A stretch of DNA of 53,295 bases from an uncultured Bacteroidia bacterium (GCA_902802535.1 CADCML010000034.1:1-53295); one strand, 5' to 3'; shown: positions 18,060 to 26,805, counted from the first letter of the stretch. Numbers and translations are program-made. Notes: generated by a model not told the origin, from the letters alone.

Positions 18060-19247
18060 ATGAAAAAAGGATTATTTGTTTTGGCCGTCCTTGTGATGGC
18101 GTTTGGAAATGCGGGCTTTGCGCAACACAAAGCCAATCTGAAATCGGATGCAACCCAAAATGTGCTCAAGCACTATGGCGTTCGAGATGAAACATCGGAG
18201 GTGCCGTTCACTGCCGTTTGGCATACCGCTGATGGCGAAGATTTTCGCACAACCTACACTTACGATGAGTATGAGTATTACCTCGTTGAGGAACTCGTCG
18301 AAATGAAGCAGGATGGAGCATGGTTAAATTACAGCATAATCACCTACGAGTATGATTTTTCAGGCAATGTGTTTGAAGCTTTGGCTATGTCTGCTGACGG
18401 CAACGGTGGTTGGGAACCTGAAGACTTGGCTGTATTTTCCTACGAGAATGGTGAATTGAGTGAGATTATTTTCCAGTATTGGGATGGTAATGAATGGGTG
18501 AACGATGTGAAGGAAGTCTACACCTATTATGACAATGTGACCACTGTTCTTTATTGGGATTGGAACGGCAACAACTGGTCGTCGGACGAACTCTGGACCT
18601 ACACTAGAACTGGCAACACCATTGAATTGGTTATGCAGTATATGCAAGGCGGTGCTTGGCAAAATGATGAGAAGATTATTTATATGCTTGATTTTGATGA
18701 GCATGTGACCGAAATTGTGTATTCGGATTGGACGGGAACCGAATTTGAAATCGCTACGAGGAAGGTCTATAATTATGAGGAAGGTGTTTATGTTTCTGTG
18801 ATAGAGGAAGATTGGTTGAACGGATCATGGGAACCTCACTACAAATGTGACTATGTGTATGAAGATGGAAATGCTACACATGGCGAAAGTCACATGATTT
18901 CTGGAGGCAACTTGGTTGCCGACTATGAATTGGAAATGGCATACGGCTACAATGCCGCGACCAAGACGTTCTATTGCAACGAAGTCGACATGACCTATAT
19001 TGATTTGACTGGTGTCGATGAGAATAACCAAGCCAATTTCAAGGTCTATCCTGTGCCTGCCGAGAATGAAATTCTCATTCAGGCCGAAGATTTCCAAAAG
19101 GCTGAAATCTATAGCGTTACAGGCCAAAAGCTGATGGAAAGCTTGCGCGACAGGATGAACGTGAGTACCTTGTCTTCGGGCCTATATATTATGAAAGTAT
19201 ATGACCATGAAGGCGGCTGTGCCACGCAACGCTTTATGGTGAAATAA
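18060..19247 (+). CDS. T9SS-sorted protein with W-x-G-x-x-W repeats
   Basis: Secreted 395-residue protein with signal MKKGLFVLAVLVMAFGNAGFAQ. The body consists of about six or seven degenerate repeats of 40-50 residues around the motif W-DGNEWVND...YTYYDN, for example WDWNGNNWSSDELWTYTRTG and MQGGAWQNDEKIIYMLD. These tyrosine/tryptophan-rich beta-hairpin repeats resemble YD/RHS-like surface repeats seen in Bacteroidota, but I cannot name a family. The C-terminal 75 residues are a T9SS type A sorting domain (FKVYPVPAENEILIQ ... LSSGLYIMKVYDHEGG, ending QRFMVK). It is flanked by the paralogous lipoproteins, suggesting a surface module in which they may be partners. Confidence 0.82.
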   Translation: MKKGLFVLAVLVMAFGNAGFAQHKANLKSDATQNVLKHYGVRDETSEVPFTAVWHTADGEDFRTTYTYDEYEYYLVEELVEMKQDGAWLNYSIITYEYDFSGNVFEALAMSADGNGGWEPEDLAVFSYENGELSEIIFQYWDGNEWVNDVKEVYTYYDNVTTVLYWDWNGNNWSSDELWTYTRTGNTIELVMQYMQGGAWQNDEKIIYMLDFDEHVTEIVYSDWTGTEFEIATRKVYNYEEGVYVSVIEEDWLNGSWEPHYKCDYVYEDGNATHGESHMISGGNLVADYELEMAYGYNAATKTFYCNEVDMTYIDLTGVDENNQANFKVYPVPAENEILIQAEDFQKAEIYSVTGQKLMESLRDRMNVSTLSSGLYIMKVYDHEGGCATQRFMVK

Positions 19248-19283
19248 AAACATTCTTAATTACTAACCTTAATTCAACTGTAA

Positions 19284-19751
19284 ATGAAAAAACTAAGTGT
19301 TTTGGGCCTTGTGCTCTTTTTGGGTTTTGTAACGGTTTCCTGCAACAAGGAAAAGAAAGGTTACACAATCGATGACATCGTTGGGGAATACACCTTCTCC
19401 AATGCTGCCGATGCCTTTGAAGGATTGGAAGCGGATGAGTTCACTTATCTCTGTGAAGATGCCGTCATTACCATTACCAGTGATGGAAAGAATTCCGTGG
19501 ATTTTAAACTCTCATGCCCCAATGAGGAAGACCAAGCCCATTTTAATGGCGCACCTTTCCAGAATGAGAACGATTCCGTTATCAGAATGTTTTACGATTA
19601 CGGTTATGGCAAGTACCCGCCCAGTGAGAGCACGGTGATTGCCAACATTTCAAAAATGGATGGCAAGATTCGCTTGCAAGGCCATCACTATTTTTACAGT
19701 GGCACGTCAGGCCTGTCGTATTTCTATTATTTCGACGTGCTCAAGAAATGA
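19284..19751 (+). CDS. Lipoprotein, paralogue of the 17517-18041 lipoprotein
   Basis: A 155-residue lipoprotein with signal MKKLSVLGLVLFLGFVTVSC and lipobox TVSC. It shares the full-length pattern of the lipoprotein two genes upstream (I-V-G-x-Y-x-F-S-N, DAF-x-GL, C-x-DA, CP pair, IRL-x-G, YYFDV-x-K at the end), so the two probably arose by duplication. It is acidic and slightly shorter. It is the last gene of the surface cluster and is followed by a strong bidirectional terminator at 19768-19802. The family function is unknown. Confidence 0.8.
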   Translation: MKKLSVLGLVLFLGFVTVSCNKEKKGYTIDDIVGEYTFSNAADAFEGLEADEFTYLCEDAVITITSDGKNSVDFKLSCPNEEDQAHFNGAPFQNENDSVIRMFYDYGYGKYPPSESTVIANISKMDGKIRLQGHHYFYSGTSGLSYFYYFDVLKK

Positions 19752-19767
19752 GCGTGACCAACCCCAC

Positions 19768-19802
19768 AAAAAATCCCCTGGCATTGTCGGGGGATTTTTT
19801 TT
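19768..19802. terminator. Bidirectional intrinsic terminator
   Basis: A-rich run, stem AATCCCC/GGGGATT with a loop of about 11 bases, then a T-run. It separates the surface cluster from the convergent sensor kinase gene, whose stop codon is at 19804. Confidence 0.85.
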
Positions 19803-19803
19803 G

Positions 19804-21312
19804 TTACTTCCGTAAGGTGATTCGGAAGGTTGTCCCTTCGCCCACCACCGACGATTTCACACCAATCTTGCCCTTGTGGTAGTCTTCAATGATGCGTTTG
19901 GCCAACGACAGGCCGAGGCCCCAACCACGTTTCTTGCTCGTGAAGCCCGGATTGAACACTTGTTTGATTTGCGACTTCGGGATACCCTTGCCTGTGTCGC
20001 TCAGGTCGATGTGGATGTGGTCGCCGTCGTCGATGAGGTCGAGGGTGATTTTGCCGTGGTCGCCCATGGCATCAACGGCATTTTTGGTCAGGTTTTCGAG
20101 CACCCAACGGAACAGCGAGGGAATCAACGGCATAATCAACTCGCCCTCAGGCAGGTTGATTTCAAACTCAAACTTTTTGGAGAACCGCTTTTGCAGGTAG
20201 TCCATCGTGTCGCGGATGAGGTAGTTGATGTCGGTGGGTTCGGGCACGGGCACGGAGCCGATTTTCGAGAAACGGTCGGTGACGATTTGCAGCCTCTCGA
20301 TGTCCTTTTCCATCTCGTGCGTGCCCACAAAAGGTTCTTCCTGCATCTTCAGCAGTTCTATCCAACCCATCAGCGAGGAGAGCGGTGTGCCCAACTGGTG
20401 CGCGGTTTCCTTGGCCATGCCAGCCCATACTTGGTTTTGTTCCGAACGGCGGGCGTAGCTGAAGAGCAGGTAGGCCACCAACAGGAACAAAGCAAATACA
20501 ATAAACTGAATTATAGGATAATAGCGCGTTTGCTGCACCAAATCAGTGGTGCGGTAGAAGATGGTGGCTTTGCCCTTGTTCATGAACTCGATTTGGAGCG
20601 GATCGTTCTCGTTGCGCATGATTTCCAGTTGTCGCGCCACATAACTGCTGTCTTTCATCATCAGCGTGTCGAGATTGCCGAAACTTAAGATTTGCGTTTG
20701 GTCTTCGTTGGTGATGATGACGGGCACGCCCATTGAGTTGAGGGTAATTTCCTCCATGAAGTGGTCGATCATGCCTTCCAAAACGGCCTTCAACTCCGTG
20801 TAATTCAGCGACTCGTTGTAATACAGCCATTGCACGATGCCGTATCCGGGTTCAATTTTAATGGGCGGAAACTTGGAATAGGCCATTTTCATCTCAGCGT
20901 CAAAGGTCTTTTTCCCTTCTTGCTCGGGCGGAAGGTTGTTGGACGATAGAATGTTGTCTTTCTCGTCAATGAGCACCAACGGAATGCTGATGTTGTTGCG
21001 GATGATGTCCAAGTAAATCGCGGTGTTCTCGTTGCTTGAAATGTCGATGAGGCGGCGATAGGCGCTGGCCAACAGGTCGACGCGCATCTGTTCCTGTTCG
21101 CTCACTTTGTTGAAGAACTCTTCCGTCGATTGCATCATCACGGCATGTTGCTCCATGGCGGCGGCCCACATTCTCACCTGTCGTGTTTCTTGCTCCGCGA
21201 TGGACTTCACAAGGCGGTTGGTATACCATAACGAGGCTGCGATGAGCAGCAGCGCGATGATGGCCAAAGCCCATTTCCAGCGTTTCTTGTTCGTGTAGAG
21301 GTTCGTTTTCAC
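19804..21312 (-). CDS. Sensor histidine kinase, two-TM
   Basis: Membrane sensor kinase of 502 residues. TM1 lies at about residues 13-30 and TM2 at about 266-285, enclosing a 235-residue periplasmic sensor region that I cannot assign to a named domain. The phosphoacceptor segment is AKETAHQLGTPLSSLMGW with H305. The ATPase domain shows the N box (LENLTKNAVDAM), G1 (DTGKGIP), and G2 (KKRGWGLGLSLAKRI). No response regulator gene is adjacent, so it is an orphan in this window. The gene downstream in its direction is separated by a terminator. It lies 75 bp downstream of rpoN on the same strand and may be cotranscribed with it, but no direct evidence ties its signalling to sigma-54. Confidence 0.92.
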   Translation of the reverse strand: MKTNLYTNKKRWKWALAIIALLLIAASLWYTNRLVKSIAEQETRQVRMWAAAMEQHAVMMQSTEEFFNKVSEQEQMRVDLLASAYRRLIDISSNENTAIYLDIIRNNISIPLVLIDEKDNILSSNNLPPEQEGKKTFDAEMKMAYSKFPPIKIEPGYGIVQWLYYNESLNYTELKAVLEGMIDHFMEEITLNSMGVPVIITNEDQTQILSFGNLDTLMMKDSSYVARQLEIMRNENDPLQIEFMNKGKATIFYRTTDLVQQTRYYPIIQFIVFALFLLVAYLLFSYARRSEQNQVWAGMAKETAHQLGTPLSSLMGWIELLKMQEEPFVGTHEMEKDIERLQIVTDRFSKIGSVPVPEPTDINYLIRDTMDYLQKRFSKKFEFEINLPEGELIMPLIPSLFRWVLENLTKNAVDAMGDHGKITLDLIDDGDHIHIDLSDTGKGIPKSQIKQVFNPGFTSKKRGWGLGLSLAKRIIEDYHKGKIGVKSSVVGEGTTFRITLRK

Positions 21313-21387
21313 AACCTAATCAACGGAGTTTTCACCTTAATTATTATAATCCCGCAAAAGACTCGCCCTTTTAAGAGGGGTGGGGGA

Positions 21388-22884
21388 TTAAATCTTTTTC
21401 CTCATCCTGCCTACGGGAATCCCCAGCTGTTCACGATATTTCGCCACCGTTCTGCGGGCGATGGGATAGCCTTTCTCTTTCAGCACCAGCATTAGTTGCT
21501 CGTCGGTCATGGGGTTGGCCTTGTTCTCATTGTCCACCGCATCTTTCAGGATTTTCTTGATTTCTCGGGTTGACACTTCCTCGCCTTCGTCGTTGGTGAT
21601 ACCTTCGCTGAAGAAGAATTTGAGCAGGTGGGTGCCGTATGGGGTTTGCACATACTTGCTGTTGGCCACGCGCGAAACAGTGGAGATGTCCAAACCGATT
21701 TTTTCGGCCACATCCTTGAGGATCATGGGCTTGAGCTTGGTTTCATCGCCGGTCAGGAAATAGTCTTCCTGGATGTCGACGATAGCCTTCATGGTGACGT
21801 ATAGGGTGTTTTGCCGCTGGTTGATGGCATCGATGAACCATTTGGCGGCATCGATTTTCTGCTTCACGAATTGCACGGCTTCCTGTCGGCTGCGGGTGTC
21901 CTTGCTGTTGGAAAACTCTTCCAGCATCTTGAGGTATTGCTTGCTGATGTGCAGCTCGGGGGTATTGCGTCCGTCCAAAGAAAGCTCCACCTTGCCGTCT
22001 CTGACAAAGACGAAAAAGTCGGGCGTGATGTAGTGGATGTTCTTCGTGCCGCTGCTGGAGGTGTCGGCGGGCTTGGGGTTGAGTTTCAGGATTTCGTCCA
22101 ACGCGGGTTTCAACTCGCGGTTGCTGACTTCTAGTTTCTTGGCGATTTTGTCGTAATGCTTCCTGGAAAACTCCACGAAAAAGTCCTTGATGATAGTGAT
22201 GGAGAGGCTGTAGTCGTTGTAAGGGTTCTCTTCCTGAAGGCGTTGCAATTGGATGAGCAGACATTCTTGCAGGTCGCGTGCGGCGATGCCGGGCGGGTCG
22301 AGTTGTTGGACGATGGACAGCACCTTGGCCACTTCTTCCTCGGTGGTCGACACGTTCATCGTGAACAGCATGTCGTCAACGATATTGGGGATGGGACGGC
22401 TCAGATAGCCGTTGTCGTCCAAGTTGCCGATGATGTATTCCCCGATTTCAAGCTGTTTGTCGGTGAGGTCGTGGTAAGCCAATTGCTGGTTCAGGTAGTC
22501 TTGGAAGGTTTCCTCGTTGACGACGGGAGTTTCGTAGGGGTCGTCGTCGGCGCTATAGTTGTGGGCTTGCAGCTTGTAGGAGTAATCTTCGAGGTCTTCC
22601 TCGGGGAGGTAGTCGTTGAAGTCGAATTCGTCGTCCTTGCTAAAGTCCACCTCATCGTCGTTGTAGTCGTCGTTCTCGCCGTTGTCGGGTTCGTCAACGG
22701 TTGGCTCGTTGTCGTCGTAGTCGTTCTCGCGGCTGTCCTCAAGGGCTGGGTTGATTTCCATCTCTTCCTTGATGCGCTGTTCGAGTTCCATCAATGGCAG
22801 TTGCAGCAGCTTCATCAGTTGGATCTGCTGCGGCGACAGTTTCAATTCCTGCCGCTGGGTTTGAGTCAATCGTTGGTTGTTCAT
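21388..22884 (-). CDS. rpoN: RNA polymerase sigma-54 factor
   Basis: Sigma-54 of 498 residues. Region I, rich in glutamine and leucine, is at the N-terminus (TQTQRQELKLSPQQIQLMKL) and is the part that contacts activators. A long acidic region II follows (about residues 45-125, mostly D, E, N and Y). The core-binding region has QLDPPGIAARDLQECLLIQL. The DNA-binding region ends in the RpoN box ARRTVAKYREQLGIP near the C-terminus. Length and order are typical, although the acidic linker is long. It lies between asnS upstream and the sensor kinase downstream. The 90-bp gap to asnS is almost filled by a palindromic repeat. No sigma-54 activator is encoded nearby. Confidence 0.96.
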   Translation of the reverse strand: MNNQRLTQTQRQELKLSPQQIQLMKLLQLPLMELEQRIKEEMEINPALEDSRENDYDDNEPTVDEPDNGENDDYNDDEVDFSKDDEFDFNDYLPEEDLEDYSYKLQAHNYSADDDPYETPVVNEETFQDYLNQQLAYHDLTDKQLEIGEYIIGNLDDNGYLSRPIPNIVDDMLFTMNVSTTEEEVAKVLSIVQQLDPPGIAARDLQECLLIQLQRLQEENPYNDYSLSITIIKDFFVEFSRKHYDKIAKKLEVSNRELKPALDEILKLNPKPADTSSSGTKNIHYITPDFFVFVRDGKVELSLDGRNTPELHISKQYLKMLEEFSNSKDTRSRQEAVQFVKQKIDAAKWFIDAINQRQNTLYVTMKAIVDIQEDYFLTGDETKLKPMILKDVAEKIGLDISTVSRVANSKYVQTPYGTHLLKFFFSEGITNDEGEEVSTREIKKILKDAVDNENKANPMTDEQLMLVLKEKGYPIARRTVAKYREQLGIPVGRMRKKI

Positions 22885-22897
22885 AGTTCTTATTTTG

Positions 22898-22973
22898 ACG
22901 CGTGACTTCGAGACTTCGGGACTTCGGGTCGTCCTGCTGTCTCGCAGTCCCGTAGTCCCGCAGTCTCGTGTCG
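22898..22973. repeat. REP-like imperfect inverted repeat between asnS and rpoN
   Basis: The left half repeats the unit GACTTCGGG (GACTTCGAGACTTCGGGACT from 22903), and the right half repeats its inverse (CAGTCCCGTAGTCCCGCAGT from 22944), around a short centre near 22930. The element fills nearly the whole intergenic space and would fold into a long GC-rich hairpin in the transcript. Confidence 0.7.
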
Positions 22974-22974
22974 A

Positions 22975-24438
22975 TTAATATAAGCAATTCTTAGGTGTTC
23001 TCGGGAACGGGATGACATCGCGGATGTTGGTCATTCCGGTGATGAAGAGCAGCAGGCGTTCGAAGCCGAGGCCGTAGCCCGAATGTGGCACCGAGCCGAA
23101 ACGACGGCTGTCAAGGTACCAATCCATTGATGCCTCGGGGATGCCGACCTCATGCATACGGTCGAGAATCTTATTAATATCGGTCTCGCGCTCGGAGCCG
23201 CCGATGATTTCGCCGATGCCGGGGAAGAGCACGTCCATGGCGCGGACGGTCTTGCCGTCTTCGTTCTGCTTCATGTAGAAGGCCTTGATTTCCTTGGGAT
23301 AGTCGGTCAGGATGACGGGCTTCTTGAAGTGCTTCTCGACGAGGTAACGCTCGTGCTCCGACTGCAAGTCCACACCCCAGCCGTTGACGGGATACTGGAA
23401 CTTGCCTTTCTTGTTGTAGTTGGAGTTGCGTAGGATGTCGATGGCCTCGGTGTAGGTCAGGCGGACAAACTCATGCTCAAGCACGAAATGCAGCTTGCTG
23501 ATGAGTTCCATCGACTTTTCTTCCTCTTTCTTGCCTTTTTCTTCGTCTTGGAGGCGCTTGCTGAGGAACTGGAGGTCGTCCATATTATTGTCCAAAGCGT
23601 ACTGAATCAAGTATTTGAGCATCTCTTCAGCGAGATCCATGTTGTCGTTGATATCGTAGAAAGCCATCTCAGGCTCAATCATCCAGAACTCGGCCAAGTG
23701 GCGCGTGGTGTTGGAGTTTTCGGCGCGGAAGGTTGGGCCGAAGGTATAAATCTTGCCCAAAGCCGTGGCTGCCAACTCGCCCTCCAGCTGACCCGACACG
23801 GTGAGGTTGGTTGACTTGCCGAAGAAGTCCTGCTTATAGTCGATGTTGCCCTGCTCGTCGCGAGGCGGGTTGTTTAAATCCAAGGTAGTCACTTGGAACA
23901 TTTCGCCGGCACCTTCGCAGTCGGAGGCAGTAATTAATGGCGTATGGATGTTGTAGAAGCCTTTCTCAGTGAAGAACTTATGGATGGCGAACACCATGGC
24001 GTGGCGCAAGCGCATCACGGCACCGAAAGTGTTGGTGCGGAAGCGCAGGTGGGCGATGTCGCGAAGGAACTCCAAGGAGTGTTTCTTGGGTTGCAGCGGA
24101 TACTCATCGGGATTGGCGGGACCGAACAGCCCGATTTCCTTCACGGAAAGCTCCACTGCCTGACCGCTGCCCATCGAGGCGACCAACACACCCTTGGCCC
24201 ACAACGACGCGCCGGCGTGCATCAAGGCTAGTTTTTCTTCGGGGATGACGTTCAGGTCGATGACCAATTGCAGGTTGTTGATGGTCGAGCCGTCGTTCAG
24301 GGCGATGAAGGCCACGTTCTTGCTGCCGCGCTTGTTGCGCACCCAGCCCATTACAGTAATCTCATTGTCAGAGGCTTGCATCTGCAAGGCTTGCTTGTGT
24401 ATGATGATTTTCTTTTTTGCTAATGAAATAATGTGCAA
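22975..24438 (-). CDS. asnS: Asparagine--tRNA ligase
   Basis: Class II aminoacyl-tRNA synthetase, 487 residues as read from ATG 24438. The N-terminal OB fold for anticodon binding includes [20 protein letters not shown]. Catalytic motif 1 is near [18 protein letters not shown], motif 2 is [20 protein letters not shown], and motif 3 is [16 protein letters not shown] close to the C-terminus. The loop [15 protein letters not shown] is typical of AsnRS rather than AspRS. The protein is slightly longer at its N-terminus than usual, so the true start could be the later ATG giving [10 protein letters not shown]; the sequence does not settle this. rpoN follows on the same strand. An imperfect promoter element (TTACTTTG) precedes it. 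Confidence 0.96.
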   Translation of the reverse strand: MHIISLAKKKIIIHKQALQMQASDNEITVMGWVRNKRGSKNVAFIALNDGSTINNLQLVIDLNVIPEEKLALMHAGASLWAKGVLVASMGSGQAVELSVKEIGLFGPANPDEYPLQPKKHSLEFLRDIAHLRFRTNTFGAVMRLRHAMVFAIHKFFTEKGFYNIHTPLITASDCEGAGEMFQVTTLDLNNPPRDEQGNIDYKQDFFGKSTNLTVSGQLEGELAATALGKIYTFGPTFRAENSNTTRHLAEFWMIEPEMAFYDINDNMDLAEEMLKYLIQYALDNNMDDLQFLSKRLQDEEKGKKEEEKSMELISKLHFVLEHEFVRLTYTEAIDILRNSNYNKKGKFQYPVNGWGVDLQSEHERYLVEKHFKKPVILTDYPKEIKAFYMKQNEDGKTVRAMDVLFPGIGEIIGGSERETDINKILDRMHEVGIPEASMDWYLDSRRFGSVPHSGYGLGFERLLLFITGMTNIRDVIPFPRTPKNCLY

Positions 24439-24476
24439 AGTAACGAAAAAAAATGCAATGATTGGATAAAATTATG

Positions 24477-24484
24477 TACATTTG
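24477..24484 (+). promoter_or_regulatory. -7 promoter element before the DUF1016 remnant
   Basis: TACATTTG matches TAnnTTTG, 46 bp before the ATG at 24530 and divergent from asnS. Confidence 0.5.
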
Positions 24485-24529
24485 CATTTTGTATTAGAAT
24501 AAGGAATCAATGATTGATGAATAATAGCC

Positions 24530-24907
24530 ATGTCGGATTTTGAACATATTCTTGGAAAAAATACGGGGTACAATCCGTTGGCATTGCAAAATGGGGTGTC
24601 GCAAAATGATGAGTTAGTTGTTGGATATGATGCCAGCAATTTATATAAGTTCTTGCAGTTTTCCAGATTGTTTCCAGAGATTTTAGACGCAGCGCGTCTA
24701 AAATCATTGTCGCTAACATGGTCGCATTACCGTTCTCTGCTTCGTGTTGAGAATAAGGATGCTCGTGATTGGTACCTGAAGGAAGCGGCAAATCAAATGT
24801 GGAGTACGCGCACCCTCGACCGTAACATAGCTTCGCAATATTATTTCAGATTGTTGAAATCGCAGAATAAGCAGCACAGCGGAATCCCCGCATACCTTAA
24901 AGACTAG
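24530..24907 (+). pseudogene. DUF1016 (YhcG-type) N-terminal domain remnant
   Basis: An open frame of 125 codons whose second half matches the N-terminal domain of DUF1016 proteins (YhcG, PD-(D/E)XK nuclease family): NLYKFLQFSRLFPEIL, LTWSHYRSLLRVENKDARDW, EAANQMWSTRTLDRNI and SQYYFRLL. Intact family members have about 340 residues, with a longer N-terminal helix bundle and a C-terminal nuclease domain. Both are absent here, since the frame stops soon after the YYFRLL motif. The first 35 residues do not resemble the family. It is read best as a decayed copy, although a short expressed protein is possible since a promoter element is present. A perfect 12-bp inverted repeat lies inside it at 24679-24705. 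Confidence 0.75.
24679..24705. repeat. Perfect inverted repeat, 12-bp arms
   Basis: GATTTTAGACGC (24679-24690) and GCGTCTAAAATC (24694-24705) are exact inverse copies around AGC. They are read as the residues ILDAARLKSL in the DUF1016 remnant. Confidence 0.85.
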
Positions 24908-24916
24908 TTTATTAAA

Positions 24917-25423
24917 ATGTCGTTCGATTTTGGATTTTCATACATAGGATTGATTTATCTGTTGATGCTGATGGTTCCCAACCTCATTTGGGCTAAACAT
25001 CAGCCAAAAGACTATGACAAATATGTCGGGAACGAGAACAAGGTACTGGCTGCATTGGAACGCATAGGAGAAGTGGCAGTAAGTGCCATTGTACTGGTCT
25101 TCACCGACTTTAATCTCAAACCTTGGTCGAATTGGTCATGGTGGTTGGTGGTATCTTTCGCCTTGATGGTGCTGTATGAGATCTATTGGATTCGGTATTT
25201 CAGGAGTGAGAAGACCATGCAGGATTTTTACCACGATTTGTGGGGCATTCCCTTGGCTGGAGCGACACTTCCCGTGGCGGCGTTCATGCTCCTTGCGATT
25301 TATGGACGTAATATGTTTTTGGTCGTTGCAGTATTAATATTAGGTGTCGGACATATCGGCATACATTGGATGCATTGGAGGGAGTCCCGTAGGGACGACA
25401 TATCAATAAGCAGGAGGTGTTAA
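24917..25423 (+). CDS. Integral membrane protein of unknown function
   Basis: A 168-residue hydrophobic protein with about five transmembrane helices (roughly residues 7-25, 50-66, 72-91, 106-125 and 127-147). I do not recognise the family by name; the NLIWAKHQPKDYD loop after TM1 and the late GHIGIHWMHW motif are distinctive. It begins 9 bp after the DUF1016 remnant. The last dozen residues (SRRDDISISRRC) are encoded by a REP-like repeat beginning at 25384, so the natural C-terminus may originally have been near HWMHWRE. The stop codon falls inside the repeat. It ends 26 bp before aroA-aroQ. Confidence 0.75.
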   Translation: MSFDFGFSYIGLIYLLMLMVPNLIWAKHQPKDYDKYVGNENKVLAALERIGEVAVSAIVLVFTDFNLKPWSNWSWWLVVSFALMVLYEIYWIRYFRSEKTMQDFYHDLWGIPLAGATLPVAAFMLLAIYGRNMFLVVAVLILGVGHIGIHWMHWRESRRDDISISRRC

Positions 25424-25430
25424 CCCCTGT
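25384..25430. repeat. Repeat element with GTCCC-GTA-GGGAC palindrome
   Basis: GTCCCGTAGGGAC (25384-25396) is a palindrome with a 3-base centre. It is followed by GACATATCAATAAGC and a second inverted pair CAGGAGGT / ACCCCTG (25411-25430). I recognise this layout as a dispersed intergenic repeat of Bacteroidota genomes from memory; only one copy is in this window. Confidence 0.5.
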
Positions 25431-25449
25431 GTTTCAAAACCAAGTAAGT

Positions 25450-26511
25450 ATGACAACAACACTATACCAATCTCCTCTAATCCTCGCAGGCCCCTGCAGC
25501 ATAGAAAGCGAGTCGCAAATCCTCGCCACAGCCCAAGCCTTGGCCAAAATCCCCGAAGTGAAGATGCTCCGTGGCGGCATCTGGAAGCCCCGTACCCGCC
25601 CCGATGCCTTCGAGGGTAGGGGAGAGGAAGGTCTGGCATGGCTCCGTGAGGCGAAACGAGAGACGGGTTTACCCGTCGCTACCGAGGTGGCCACACCGGA
25701 GCATGTGGAGTTGGCCTTGAAATATGATGTCGATGCACTGTGGATTGGTGCCCGCACTGTGGTCAATCCGTTTTCGGTGCAACAGTTGGCCGATGCCTTG
25801 AAAGGTGTCGATGTGCCCGTGTTCATTAAGAATCCTGTTTCACCCGACTTGAACCTCTGGATGGGTGCCTTTGAACGTTTTCAGAAAGCTGGCGTGAAGC
25901 AGTTGGCGGCTATCCATCGCGGGTTTTCGTATTATAAAGAGTCGCCTTACCGTAATTTTCCCATGTGGGAAATCCCGATTGAATTGACGCGTCGACTGAA
26001 TGTGCCGGTCATTACCGACATCAGCCACATTTGTGGCAACCGTGATTTGCTGCAAGCCACGGCGCAAAAGGCCCTCGACCTCGCCACGGACGGCCTGATG
26101 ATAGAATGTCACATCCATCCCGCCGAGGCTTTGACCGATGCTAAACAGCAAATCACGCCGGAGGAATTGAAAACATTGCTCGCCAATTTGACCTTCCGCG
26201 CCAAAAATTCAGGCAGTGTGGAGCGCGACCTTGCCGAACTTCGCGGCGAAATCGATGAGATTGACGCTGAGTTGTTGCAACTATTGGCACGCCGCATGGA
26301 GGTGAGTGCGCAGATTGGAGAATACAAGAAACGCAACAATGTCACCGTGGTGCAGATGGACCGTTGGAAAAAAATCCTTGCCGAGCATGTGGCTACGGGT
26401 GCAGATTTGGGTTTGTCGCCCGTATTAATTAATAAGGTGTTCGAAGCCATCCATCAGGCCTCCATCGAGCGGCAGGGTCGTATCTTGGGTGAGGAAACGA
26501 ATTCTCATTGA
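25450..26511 (+). CDS. Bifunctional DAHP synthase / chorismate mutase
   Basis: Fusion enzyme of 353 residues acting at two steps of aromatic amino acid synthesis. The N-terminal part (about residues 1-255) is a 3-deoxy-7-phosphoheptulonate synthase of the KdsA-like type I-beta group, with LAGPCSIESE (about 11-20), GIWKPRTRPDAFEG, FIKNPVSPDLN, the RGFSYYKES loop and DISHICGNRD. The C-terminal part (about 265-350) is an AroQ-class chorismate mutase helix bundle (LRGEIDEIDAELLQLLARRM ... KKRNNVTVVQMDRWKKI). ATG 25450 is chosen over an earlier alternative start because the DAHP domain begins right there. The fusion is common in Bacteroidota and allows feedback by prephenate. No other aromatic pathway gene is adjacent. 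A terminator follows at 26522-26556. Confidence 0.95.
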   Translation: MTTTLYQSPLILAGPCSIESESQILATAQALAKIPEVKMLRGGIWKPRTRPDAFEGRGEEGLAWLREAKRETGLPVATEVATPEHVELALKYDVDALWIGARTVVNPFSVQQLADALKGVDVPVFIKNPVSPDLNLWMGAFERFQKAGVKQLAAIHRGFSYYKESPYRNFPMWEIPIELTRRLNVPVITDISHICGNRDLLQATAQKALDLATDGLMIECHIHPAEALTDAKQQITPEELKTLLANLTFRAKNSGSVERDLAELRGEIDEIDAELLQLLARRMEVSAQIGEYKKRNNVTVVQMDRWKKILAEHVATGADLGLSPVLINKVFEAIHQASIERQGRILGEETNSH

Positions 26512-26521
26512 AAAACCGCAT

Positions 26522-26556
26522 AAAAAAAGAGGCGCATCGTTTGCGTCTCTTTTTTC
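26522..26556. terminator. Bidirectional terminator between aroA-aroQ and tRNA-Phe
   Basis: AAAAAAGAGGCGCA and TGCGTCTCTTTTTT form a stem with one G-U pair around a short TCGT-type loop. It is A-rich on one side and T-rich on the other, so it can work in both directions. Confidence 0.85.
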
Positions 26557-26557
26557 G

Positions 26558-26630
<73 letters not shown>

Positions 26631-26644
26631 TCCGTTTGAGGGTG

Positions 26645-26652
26645 CAAAGATA
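26645..26652 (-). promoter_or_regulatory. -7 promoter element of tRNA-Phe
   Basis: CAAAGATA reads TATCTTTG on the minus strand, 14 bp before the tRNA 5' end. A -33-like CTTG (CAAG at 26672-26675 on plus) follows at 19-bp spacing. Confidence 0.7.
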
Positions 26653-26797
26653 CGACAAATTTTCATACGCACAAGAAAAAAACTTCAAAAAGTAGGATTA
26701 TTTTATTTTTATTATTGTTTTATATTGATATTCAAATAATTACAAAAGAAGGGTTGTAATAAAGCAATAAAAACTTGCTCAACGAGTTAAAAAATCG

Positions 26798-26805
26798 GAT
26801 ATTTG
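26798..26805 (+). promoter_or_regulatory. -7 promoter element of the outer-membrane protein gene
   Basis: GATATTTG (one mismatch to TAnnTTTG) has a -33-like CTTG at 26774-26777, 20 bp upstream. It lies inside the open frame that extends upstream of the real start, which argues for a start at 26868 or 26880. Confidence 0.5.

Noticed and set aside
22156-22905. 249-codon plus-strand frame over the start of rpoN, very rich in valine
   Set aside because: It is the reverse reading of the acidic, Asp-rich region of RpoN and has no sensible protein features.
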